From Candidatus Omnitrophota bacterium (lineage in GTDB: Bacteria; Omnitrophota; Gorgyraeia; Aquiviventales; Aquiviventaceae), in the NCBI GenBank assembly GCA_016198915.1, contig JACQHS010000090.1, positions 1 through 6,842 on the forward strand: 6,842 nucleotides of DNA, given 5' to 3'. The notes under the pieces were generated by a model. It had not been told where the DNA came from. It ran no database searches and worked only from the letters and a program-made list of their open reading frames with translations. The position numbers were made by a program, and so were the translations under genes. This document shows positions 1-6,082 of this stretch, piece after piece. Numbering within the stretch: position 1 is the first letter of the stretch; each line of letters starts with the position of its first letter.

Positions 1-450
1 GTGGCGGTCCGATTCAGGCACTTTGACTTCGGTATGGCGGGTGTGGTCGCGCTCATCCATGATGTGGTCGTCGCCGTGGGAGCGCTGTGCCTGCTGGGCC
101 GGCAGATTGACCTGGTGACGGTCGCCGCCCTGCTGACGATCGCCGGTTTCTCCATCAATGATACGATCGTCATCTACGACCGCGTCCGCGAGAACATGCG
201 GCTCAACCGGAAGATGGGGCTGACCGACGTCATCAACCTCAGCGTGAATCAGACGCTGGGCCGCACGCTGTTGACGTCGCTGACCGTCATCATCGAGGTG
301 CTGGTCCTCTACGTCTTCGGCGGCGAGGTCCTGCGGGATTTCTCGCTGTGCCTGCTCATCGGGTTTATCTCCGGGGTGTACTCCACCGTGTACATCGCGT
401 CGGCGATCGTCGTGACCTGGCGGGGGACGTTTCAACCCAAGCGCGCCTGA
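1..450 (+). CDS. secF: Protein translocase subunit SecF, C-terminal part (5' end outside window)
   Basis: SecF is an inner-membrane protein that works with SecD and the SecYEG channel, using the proton gradient to complete protein export. The visible 149 residues cover the C-terminal membrane half of the family. A membrane segment with the conserved His-Asp pair (about residues 12-32, H20-D21) is followed by one ending in the signature GFSINDTIVIYDRVREN (49-65). Next come the NQTLGRTLLTS stretch (83-93) and two more hydrophobic segments (about 92-111 and 113-138). The tail ends in basic residues, as usual for SecF. The GTG at base 1 is in frame but is very unlikely to be the start, because the N-terminal membrane segment and periplasmic domain are missing; they should lie to the left, probably behind secD. 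The stop TGA shares its A with the recJ start (TGATG), suggesting coupled translation. Family assignment is secure. Confidence 0.95.
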   Translation: MAVRFRHFDFGMAGVVALIHDVVVAVGALCLLGRQIDLVTVAALLTIAGFSINDTIVIYDRVRENMRLNRKMGLTDVINLSVNQTLGRTLLTSLTVIIEVLVLYVFGGEVLRDFSLCLLIGFISGVYSTVYIASAIVVTWRGTFQPKRA

Positions 451-2138
451 TGCAGCCTGTCTGGAAGATCGAGCCGGCCAACCCGCAGAGGGCCAGCACC
501 CTTGCGCGCGAAGCCGGCATTGACCCGATCACCGCGCAGCTCCTCCTCAACCGCGGGGTGACAACCCGCGCCGGGGTGCAGCGCTTCTTCAACCCAGGCC
601 TCGAGGAGCTCGAGGATCCGATGACGCTGCCGGACATGGCGAAGGCGGTCACGCGCATCCGACGGGCCGTCGCCAACGGCGAGCCGATCCTGATCTTCGG
701 CGATTCGGATGTGGACGGCCTCACCGCCAGCGTGATCCTGCACGAAGTCCTGCGCGGGCTGGGCGCGCATGTCCGCACGCGATCGGCCAACCGCATCACC
801 GACGGCTACGGCCTGCCGGCTTCGCTCGTACGGCAACTGTGCCGCTCCGGCACCAAGCTCGTGATGCTCGTGGACTGCGGGACGAACCAGCCTGACGCGG
901 TTCGCAGCCTGAAGGCGCACGGGATCGACACCATGATCATCGACCATCACGTGCCGCTGGAGGAATGGGCCGAACCCATCGCGCTCGTCAATCCGCATTG
1001 CGGCCAGGGCCCGGGCCGAGAGCTGTGCAGCGCAGGACTCGCGTTTCGCACCGCCCAAGCGCTGCTGGCAGGCGATGCCGAGGAACGCGCGCACGACTAT
1101 CTGGATCTGGCCGCCCTAGGTACGCTCGCTGATTGTTCCCCGCTTCGCGGACAGAGCCGAATCCTGGTCTCCTGGGGCTTGGAGCGGCTCGTGCGCAGTC
1201 CGCGGGAGGGATTGCGGCGGCTCTGCGAGGCCACGGGCACGGTCCAGCCTGATCCGGAGCAGGTCGTGCGTCGGCTGGTGCCGCGGCTCAATGCCAGCGG
1301 GCGCCTCGGCAACCCGGAGGCGGTGTGGCACCTCCTGCGCCGCGACGCGCAGGAGGCGACTGATGTCTGGCTTGCGGCCGCGGAATCGGCCCACGCTGAA
1401 CTGAAGCAGCTGCACCGCCAAACGCTCGGGCAGGCCCAGGAGCAAATCAACCGCCTGCATTTCCGCGATCAGTACGTCCTCGTGGTCAGCCGCGAGGGCT
1501 GGCCGCAAGGGCTCATGGGACCCGTGGCCTCCCTGCTCGCGGAACGGTACGGCCGGCCGGCGATCGCGATTGCTATGAAAGAGCGGCGCGGCGTCGGCTC
1601 AGGACGGTCGGTGCCGGTGTACGATTTGCTCAGCGCGTTGAAGCGGTGCGAGCGGTGGCTCGAGGCGTTCGGGGGGCATGCGCAGGCGTGCGGGTTGACG
1701 CTCAATGCGCGGCATCTGGAATCGTTCCGCGCGCTCGTCAACCAGGATGCGCAGGAACAGCTGGGGCGCGAGGGGCTGCTGCGCACGCAGCGGGTGGATC
1801 TGGAACTGCCGCTTTCGGCGGTGGAGGCTGGATGGGTACGGGAGGTGGAGCGGTTTTCACCCTTCGGTCACGGCAATCCGCGTCCCAGCATCGTCATCCG
1901 CCGGCTCACCATTGAAACCACATCGCCGAGAACCGGATGGGTCACGGATGGGGCACGGCGCCTCCGCGTCAAAGGCATTCTGCCGACGGTGCCGGGGGCG
2001 CGCTTTGATGTGGCGGTGTATCCCGCCCTGCTCGGAGGGGAGCTTGTCCTTACGGTGAGCGGCGCGAAGGTCTCGACGGGGCTTTCTGCACCCGGCCGGA
2101 CTTCAGGCACGTCGTGCACACGCGTGAGCGCGTCCTGA
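450..2138 (+). CDS. recJ: Single-stranded-DNA-specific exonuclease RecJ (DHH family)
   Basis: RecJ degrades single-stranded DNA 5' to 3' with metal ions, in recombinational and mismatch repair in the cytoplasm. The 562-residue protein has a normal family length. Visible blocks are motif I GDSDVDG (84-90), ITDGYGL (116-122), VDCGT (141-145), the DHH signature IIDHH (163-167), ALGTLAD (222-228), the PRLNASGRLG block (278-287), a DHHA1 domain with WPQGLMG (351-357) and GGHAQACGL (408-416), and the C-terminal PFGHGNP block (471-477). The metal-binding Asp and His positions are kept. Unusual are Ser for the usual Tyr/Phe in motif I, Cys for Asn in the VDNG block, and Pro for His in the WHxG element. 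The ATG at 450 was chosen because it overlaps the secF stop and homology begins at once; an in-frame ATG at 348 would lie inside secF. No Shine-Dalgarno is seen, so translational coupling is likely. The last 29 or so residues overlap rpmB on the other strand. Confidence 0.95.
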   Translation: MQPVWKIEPANPQRASTLAREAGIDPITAQLLLNRGVTTRAGVQRFFNPGLEELEDPMTLPDMAKAVTRIRRAVANGEPILIFGDSDVDGLTASVILHEVLRGLGAHVRTRSANRITDGYGLPASLVRQLCRSGTKLVMLVDCGTNQPDAVRSLKAHGIDTMIIDHHVPLEEWAEPIALVNPHCGQGPGRELCSAGLAFRTAQALLAGDAEERAHDYLDLAALGTLADCSPLRGQSRILVSWGLERLVRSPREGLRRLCEATGTVQPDPEQVVRRLVPRLNASGRLGNPEAVWHLLRRDAQEATDVWLAAAESAHAELKQLHRQTLGQAQEQINRLHFRDQYVLVVSREGWPQGLMGPVASLLAERYGRPAIAIAMKERRGVGSGRSVPVYDLLSALKRCERWLEAFGGHAQACGLTLNARHLESFRALVNQDAQEQLGREGLLRTQRVDLELPLSAVEAGWVREVERFSPFGHGNPRPSIVIRRLTIETTSPRTGWVTDGARRLRVKGILPTVPGARFDVAVYPALLGGELVLTVSGAKVSTGLSAPGRTSGTSCTRVSAS

Positions 2139-2301
2139 CGCCGTCCAGGAGAATGGTCGCTCGCTGAAGATTCGGCAGGAAGCGCCGCAGATTTGACCGG
2201 ACCGTTCGTCGTCCCACCCCGCCTTTTTTCTTGAGCATCCCTCGATGGGTGAGAGTTCGTCCAATCACCGGGCGCTTGCCGCAGATCACACACACTTTCA
2301 T
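2050..2301 (-). CDS. rpmB: 50S ribosomal protein L28 (bL28), zinc-cysteine form
   Basis: L28 is a small basic protein of the large ribosomal subunit. The 83-residue product opens with KVCVICGKRP, has the RRFLPNLQ core (39-46) and ends its conserved part with RVCTTCLKSGRV (60-71). Cysteines 4, 7, 62 and 65 form two CxxC pairs, the probable zinc-binding set of the C+ form of this protein. The start at 2301 gives the normal L28 N-terminus; an in-frame ATG at 2337 would add 12 non-family residues and run through the promoter. It is the only minus-strand gene here: divergent from recG (23 bp between start codons) and convergent with recJ (89-bp overlap). Residues after about 73 (APSRPSRRSP) are a tail outside the family core, antisense to the end of recJ. 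From memory, rpmB is also inverted near recG in some Firmicutes such as Bacillus subtilis. No Shine-Dalgarno is present; see the promoter entry. Confidence 0.93.
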   Translation of the reverse strand: MKVCVICGKRPVIGRTLTHRGMLKKKGGVGRRTVRSNLRRFLPNLQRATILLDGVRTRSRVCTTCLKSGRVQKAPSRPSRRSP

Positions 2302-2310
2302 CAGGGGGCT

Positions 2311-2339
2311 ATTATAGCGACGCCATGACGATCTCACAA
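2311..2339 (-). promoter_or_regulatory. Predicted sigma70-type promoter for rpmB, within and just upstream of the recG start
   Basis: Read on the minus strand, TTGTGA (2339-2334; 4 of 6 matches to TTGACA) is followed after exactly 17 bases by a perfect TATAAT (2316-2311). In a GC-rich window this is the best promoter match I found. Only nine bases (AGCCCCCTG) separate the -10 box from the rpmB ATG, so transcription should begin within a few bases of the start codon and give a leaderless or nearly leaderless mRNA. The -35 box lies inside recG codons 4-5. This is sequence prediction only. Confidence 0.6.
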
Positions 2340-4391
2340 GGCCGTTTGCACGAGCGGTCCATCCGCTACGTCAAAGGGGTCGGGCCCCACCGCATGATCC
2401 AGCTCGCGCAGTTGGGCATCGCCACGGTGGAGGATGCTTGCTACTACCCCCCTCGACGCTACGAGGATCGGACGCGGCTGGCGACAATCAGTGAACTCAA
2501 ACCCGGAGAGGTCGCCGCGGTCCGCGGGCGCGTGTTGACTACTGCGCTGCGGCGCCTGCGGCGCGGTCAGACGCTGTTTGAGGCGGCGGTGGGTGATGCG
2601 ACCGGTGTTCTCAAGCTGGTCTGGTTCCACTCCCCGTATTTGGCCGAGCAGATCAAGACGGGTGATGAGTTCGTGCTCTACGGGCGGGTGGAAGGCGGCT
2701 CACGCCGCCAGATGACCCATCCGGAGATGGAGCCGGTGGCGGACGATGATGACGGGTCACTCCATATGGGGCGGATTGTGCCCATCTACCCGCTGGCGAG
2801 CGGGCTCACCCAGCGGTGGTTCCGGCGGCTCATCGCAACGATCTTGGAGGAGGCCGGCGATGAGCTCGAGGAGACGCTGCCGGAGCCGCTGCGCGCATCC
2901 CGAGGCTGGCCCGGGGTGACAGCGGCGGTCCGTGAGCTGCATTTTCCGACCTCGTGGGATGCGCTCACAGCCGCCAAACAGCGGCTGGCGTTCGATGAGC
3001 TGTTTTTGCTGCAACTGGCGCTGGCTCAGCGACGGGCCAAGACCGTCAACACGGTCAAGCCGCACCGCTATGTCCTCGACGGCCCCGCAACACAGGGACT
3101 GCGTCAGCGCCTGCCGTTTCGGCTCACCGCCAGCCAAGAACGCGTGCTGAGCGAGCTGCTGGCCGATCTGTCCCAGCCCTATCCGATGTACCGCCTGCTT
3201 CAGGGCGATGTGGGCTGCGGCAAAACGATTCTGCTCATCATGCTGATGGCGGTCGCGGTCCAGAGCGGCTGCCAGGCGGTCTTGATGGCCCCGACTGAGC
3301 TGTTAGCCGAGCAGCACGCCGGGGTCGCCGCAGCCTACCTCGGACCGCTGGGGGTGTCGGTGACGCTGTTGTCGCAAGGCGTTCCGACCGCTGAGCGGAC
3401 GCGGGCCGCCAGGGCGATCGCCGCCGGGAAAATCTCGATCGTCATCGGCACCCATGCCCTCCTGCAACGCCACGTCACCTTCCACCGCCTGTCGCTGGTC
3501 ATTATCGACGAGCAGCACAAGTTCGGCGTGGCTCAGCGGGCCCGCCTGGCGAGGAAAGCTGCGCGTCCCGACGTGCTGGTCCTCACGGCCACCCCGATTC
3601 CCCGCACGCTGGCCCTCTCGCTCTACGGAGATCTGGCCGCCTCGACGATCATGGAGCTGCCGCCCGGCCGCCAGCCGATCGACACGCTGTGGATGCATGA
3701 GGCCCAGCGCGACGACCTCTACAATCTCATGCGCCGGCATCTCGCGGACGGCCGCCAAGGCTACGTTGTGTACCCGCTCGTGGAAGAGCGCGCGACCACC
3801 GACCGGAAAGCCGCCACGCAGATGGCCAAGCGGCTCCAGACCGAGGTCTTCCCTGAATTCCGCGTGGGACTGCTGCACGGTCAGATGAAACCCAAACAGA
3901 AAGAGCGCATCATGCGCGCTTTCGCCGAGGGTGAGCTACAGCTCTTAGTGTCCACTGTCATCGTCGAAGTCGGGCTTGATGTGCCCAACGCCACGATTAT
4001 GGTCATCGAGCATCCGGAGCGGTTTGGGCTGGCTCAACTGCACCAGCTGCGGGGACGGATCGGCCGCGGAAGTCATCCGGCCACGTGCGTCGTCGTCAGC
4101 GACGCAACCGATGAGACGATTCGGCAGCGGCTGAATGCGTTCGTCCAGACGATCGACGGCTTCCAGCTTGCTGAGAAAGATTTGGAGCTGCGCGGCCCCG
4201 GCACGCTGCTCGGCCGGTATCAGCATGGCTGGGTGCGGTTTCGAATCGCGGATCTCTCCGCGGACCGGCCGCTGCTGGAAGCCGCCCGCGAGGAGGCGCA
4301 GGCACTCATCGGCCGCGACCCGCAGCTGGGCGACCCGTCGGTGGCTGCGCTGCGCGGCCAACTCGAACGGTTGCGCCAACAGCCCGGCTAA
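2325..4391 (+). CDS. recG: ATP-dependent DNA helicase RecG
   Basis: RecG is a double-stranded DNA translocase that remodels stalled replication forks and branched recombination intermediates. At 688 residues it is close to the E. coli-type length. The N-terminal part (about 1-200) is the wedge/OB region, with KGVGPHR (17-23) and YPPRRYEDR (41-49). The helicase core follows: Walker A GDVGCGKT (294-301), MAPTELLAEQH (321-331), DEQHKFG (395-401), TATPIPRT (421-428), LLHGQM (516-521), STVIVEVGLDVP (543-554) and QLRGRIGRG (574-582). The C-terminal translocation region contains DGFQLAEKDLELRGPGTLLG (611-630). Walker A has Cys298 where Ser is usual, a mild change. The ATG at 2325 is the only sensible start, since homology begins about 12 residues later. 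The purine run AGGGGG at 2303-2308 is 16 bases from it, too far for a normal ribosome binding site. rsmD follows after one base, so the two are almost surely cotranscribed. Confidence 0.96.
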   Translation: MTISQGRLHERSIRYVKGVGPHRMIQLAQLGIATVEDACYYPPRRYEDRTRLATISELKPGEVAAVRGRVLTTALRRLRRGQTLFEAAVGDATGVLKLVWFHSPYLAEQIKTGDEFVLYGRVEGGSRRQMTHPEMEPVADDDDGSLHMGRIVPIYPLASGLTQRWFRRLIATILEEAGDELEETLPEPLRASRGWPGVTAAVRELHFPTSWDALTAAKQRLAFDELFLLQLALAQRRAKTVNTVKPHRYVLDGPATQGLRQRLPFRLTASQERVLSELLADLSQPYPMYRLLQGDVGCGKTILLIMLMAVAVQSGCQAVLMAPTELLAEQHAGVAAAYLGPLGVSVTLLSQGVPTAERTRAARAIAAGKISIVIGTHALLQRHVTFHRLSLVIIDEQHKFGVAQRARLARKAARPDVLVLTATPIPRTLALSLYGDLAASTIMELPPGRQPIDTLWMHEAQRDDLYNLMRRHLADGRQGYVVYPLVEERATTDRKAATQMAKRLQTEVFPEFRVGLLHGQMKPKQKERIMRAFAEGELQLLVSTVIVEVGLDVPNATIMVIEHPERFGLAQLHQLRGRIGRGSHPATCVVVSDATDETIRQRLNAFVQTIDGFQLAEKDLELRGPGTLLGRYQHGWVRFRIADLSADRPLLEAAREEAQALIGRDPQLGDPSVAALRGQLERLRQQPG

Positions 4392-4392
4392 C

Positions 4393-4956
4393 ATGGCGCG
4401 GATCACCGGCGGCCAGTTCAAGGGGCTCACGCTCATCGTCCCCAAGCCGATCCGGGCCACGGAAGCCAAGGTGCGCCAGGCGGTCTTCAACATCCTGGGC
4501 TCGTTCGTGGAGGGAGCCCGGGTCCTCGACGCGTTTGCCGGCAGCGGGGCGCTGGGGGTGGAGGCGCTTTCGCGGGGTGCGGAATTCGCCGCCTTCATCG
4601 AGTCGGATGCAGAGGCGGTGGTCGCTATCCGGGACAACTTGGCGCGCTTGGAGCGTCAGCTGACGAGGAGCGCTTGGCGCCTGGTCCATGGCGATGCCGC
4701 GTGGGGCATGAAGCAGCTGGCCGCCTCCGAGCCGCCGTTTGACATCATCCTGCTGGATCCGCCGTACCATTCTCCGGAGGGGAAAAAAGCCTTGAACACC
4801 GTCGTGGAGTGTGCTATCCTCGCACCCGCTGGCGTGGTCGTCCTGGAGCACGATCAACGGACGGAACTGCCAGCCTCCTTCGGCACCCTCCGGCTGGATA
4901 AACGGCACCGGTATGGTGATACGGTGCTGTCTTTGTATCAGCAGGGACAGCCATGA
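4393..4956 (+). CDS. rsmD: 16S rRNA (guanine(966)-N2)-methyltransferase RsmD
   Basis: RsmD transfers a methyl group from S-adenosylmethionine to N2 of G966 (E. coli numbering) of 16S rRNA during small-subunit assembly. The 187-residue protein has a typical length. It begins ARITGGQFKG (2-11), matching the family's RIxGGxxRG opening, then IRATEAKVRQAVFNIL (20-35), where most members read RPT and RE; here Pro is Ala and Glu is Gln. The SAM-binding loop is VLDAFAGSGALGVEALSRGA (44-63) and the catalytic motif is DPPY (122-125). The ATG at 4393 follows the recG stop by one base and matches the family N-terminus. The reading frame is open further upstream to 4135, but that part is a shadow of recG rich in Arg and Ser. 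No Shine-Dalgarno is seen, so translation probably depends on coupling to recG. The stop overlaps the coaD start as ATGA. Confidence 0.94.
   Translation: MARITGGQFKGLTLIVPKPIRATEAKVRQAVFNILGSFVEGARVLDAFAGSGALGVEALSRGAEFAAFIESDAEAVVAIRDNLARLERQLTRSAWRLVHGDAAWGMKQLAASEPPFDIILLDPPYHSPEGKKALNTVVECAILAPAGVVVLEHDQRTELPASFGTLRLDKRHRYGDTVLSLYQQGQP
4792..4820 (+). promoter_or_regulatory. Possible internal promoter in rsmD, ahead of coaD
   Basis: TTGAAC (4792-4797; 4 of 6 matches to the -35 consensus) is separated by exactly 17 bases from TATCCT (4815-4820; 4 of 6), which is preceded by TG plus one base, as in an extended -10 element. It lies inside rsmD, about 130 bases before the coaD start. It could let coaD and the ribosomal and lipid genes be transcribed apart from recG. 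The match is modest and could be chance; the bases also encode rsmD. Confidence 0.25.
4943..4947 (+). promoter_or_regulatory. Shine-Dalgarno-like site for coaD
   Basis: AGGGA lies five bases before the coaD ATG at 4953. It is the only start in the window where I find a purine-rich ribosome-binding match at normal spacing, which supports this start over later ones. Confidence 0.5.
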
Positions 4957-5438
4957 AGCGCCGAGCCATCTACCCGGGAACCTTCGACCCCGTCACCTAC
5001 GGGCACATTGACCTTATCCAGCGCGCGCGCAAGATCTTTGATGAGGTCATCGTCGCCGTCGCGCACAACCCCGGCAAGCACCCCCTCTTCACGGTGGAGG
5101 AACGTGTCCAGCTGCTGCGGCGCGCCACCCGCTCCCTGCGGGGGGTGAGCGTGGACCACTTCGATTCGCTGGTCGTGGACTATGCCCGGCGCAAGGAAGC
5201 CCGGGTCGTGATCCGCGGCCTGCGCATGCTCTCGGATTTTGAATATGAGTTCCAAATGGCGCTGACGAACCGAAAGCTGTCGAGCGCGGTGGAGACGATC
5301 TTCCTGATGCCGTCGGAGTCGTTCTCGTACGTGTCGGCCAGGCTCCTCAAAGAGGCTGGCGAGCTGGGCGCCGACTTGTCGGCCTTCGTGCCCTCGTTCG
5401 TCGCGAAGGCGCTGCGGGAGAAGCTGCGAAGCTCATGA
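4953..5438 (+). CDS. coaD: Phosphopantetheine adenylyltransferase (PPAT), CoaD
   Basis: CoaD joins 4'-phosphopantetheine and ATP to give dephospho-CoA and pyrophosphate, the penultimate and usually controlling step of coenzyme A synthesis in the cytoplasm. The protein has 161 residues, the normal size. It begins RRAIYPGTFDPVTYGHIDLI (3-22), containing the nucleotidyltransferase T/HxGH motif as TYGH (15-18). The second signature is RGLRMLSDFEYEFQMALTNR (88-107), and the C-terminal block is FLMPSESFSYVSARLLKE (117-134). All expected active-site blocks are intact. The start overlaps the rsmD stop (ATGA) and the stop overlaps the next gene's start in the same way. rsmD-coaD is a very common bacterial pair. 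As CoA supplies the phosphopantetheine arm of acyl carrier protein, its place upstream of plsX fits a link to lipid synthesis. Confidence 0.97.
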   Translation: MKRRAIYPGTFDPVTYGHIDLIQRARKIFDEVIVAVAHNPGKHPLFTVEERVQLLRRATRSLRGVSVDHFDSLVVDYARRKEARVVIRGLRMLSDFEYEFQMALTNRKLSSAVETIFLMPSESFSYVSARLLKEAGELGADLSAFVPSFVAKALREKLRSS

Positions 5439-5860
5439 AAATCCACGTCAACCGCATCCCGGCCGAAGGCCTGCAGGAGCACGCGACCTATGATCCGGCG
5501 CCGCTGGACATGGAGCGCGACGATATTCACCTGCGCGAGCCGTTTGCGGTGGATGCGTTCATTACGAAGACGGACGCGGAGCTGATCGTGAAGGCGGACA
5601 TCCGCTGCCCCCTGCTCATGACATGCGCGCGGTGCCTGGAAGACTTCAGCTCCAACATCGACACCGATGCGATTTTCCATTACAAGGTCTCGTCCGCCGA
5701 CGTGGTGGACATCACCGATGAGGTGCGCCAGGAGATCGTCCTCGCCTACCCCATGTTTCCGATCTGCCAGCCTGACTGCAAAGGGCTCTGCACCACCTGC
5801 GGGCAAAATCTCAACGTCGCCCGGTGCAGCCACGACACCGCCGAACACGAAAGCGCGTAA
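5435..5860 (+). CDS. DUF177 (YceD family) protein, likely 23S rRNA accumulation factor
   Basis: The 141-residue protein belongs to the YceD/DUF177 family, which in bacteria and plant plastids is tied to 23S rRNA accumulation; its biochemical action is not settled. The family pattern is visible: an N-terminal beta-rich part beginning MKIHVNRIP, a CARCLEDF block (64-71) and a C-terminal block with C111, C115, C119 and C122 (CKGLCTTCG), plus C131. The Cys pairs suggest a metal-binding fold, which is inference. The start overlaps the coaD stop (ATGA); no Shine-Dalgarno is within normal distance (GGGAG at 5416-5420 is 14 bases away). rpmF follows after 15 bases, the classic YceD-rpmF neighbourhood, which is strong support for the family call despite low sequence conservation. 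Confidence 0.88.
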   Translation: MKIHVNRIPAEGLQEHATYDPAPLDMERDDIHLREPFAVDAFITKTDAELIVKADIRCPLLMTCARCLEDFSSNIDTDAIFHYKVSSADVVDITDEVRQEIVLAYPMFPICQPDCKGLCTTCGQNLNVARCSHDTAEHESA

Positions 5861-5875
5861 CGACAGCAGACCCTG

Positions 5876-6076
5876 ATGGCCCTACCGAAGCGCAAACATT
5901 CGAAAGCGCGGCGTGATAAAAGCCGCACTCACTGGAAGTTCGCCGTGTCCTCCCTGACCAAATGCCCGCAGTGCGCAAGCGTCATCCGCCCGCACCGGGT
6001 CTGCCCCTCGTGCGGCTACTATCGGGGCCGGCAGGTCCTGGTCATCCCCTCGAAGGAGGAAGGCAAGAAGCGGTAA
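5876..6076 (+). CDS. rpmF: 50S ribosomal protein L32 (bL32), zinc-binding form
   Basis: L32 is a small basic protein of the large ribosomal subunit. The 66-residue product starts ALPKRKHSKARRDKSRTHWK (2-21), the typical L32 opening, and carries CPQC (30-33) and CPSCGYYRGR (43-52), giving four cysteines (30, 33, 43, 46) for a zinc ribbon. The C-terminal tail GRQVLVIPSKEEGKKR is slightly longer than the shortest family members. No Shine-Dalgarno is evident before the ATG at 5876. It lies between the DUF177 gene and plsX with short gaps, as in many bacteria; in E. coli rpmF and plsX are also adjacent and cotranscribed, linking ribosome and lipid synthesis. Confidence 0.97.
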   Translation: MALPKRKHSKARRDKSRTHWKFAVSSLTKCPQCASVIRPHRVCPSCGYYRGRQVLVIPSKEEGKKR

Positions 6077-6082
6077 TCAGCC

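Noticed and set aside
1..3. GTG at the first base as a true secF start
   Set aside because: SecF homology begins well before this point; the N-terminal membrane segment and periplasmic domain are missing, so the gene is simply cut by the window edge.
348..449. Longer recJ starting at an ATG inside secF
   Set aside because: The extra 34 residues are out-of-frame secF sequence with no RecJ character; the ATG overlapping the secF stop fits better.
2120..2133. Small hairpin ACGCG-TGAG-CGCGT near the recJ stop as a terminator
   Set aside because: The stem is only five base pairs, no T run follows on either strand, and the bases encode the conserved end of L28.
2222..2231. T-rich run near 2224-2230 as a rho-independent terminator after recJ
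   Set aside because: There is no GC-rich hairpin before it; on the minus strand it encodes the Lys-Lys-Lys run of L28.
2288..2295. Short ACACACAC repeat
   Set aside because: Only four dinucleotide units, fully explained by L28 codons for Cys-Val-Ile-Cys near its start.
4135..4392. N-terminal extension of RsmD within the end of recG
   Set aside because: The 86 extra residues are rich in Arg, Ser and Ala, as expected from a shifted frame of recG, while the family N-terminus starts exactly at 4393.
6054..6063. AGGAGGAAGG as the plsX ribosome binding site
   Set aside because: It is 19 bases from the ATG, far beyond normal spacing, and encodes the Lys/Glu-rich tail of L32.
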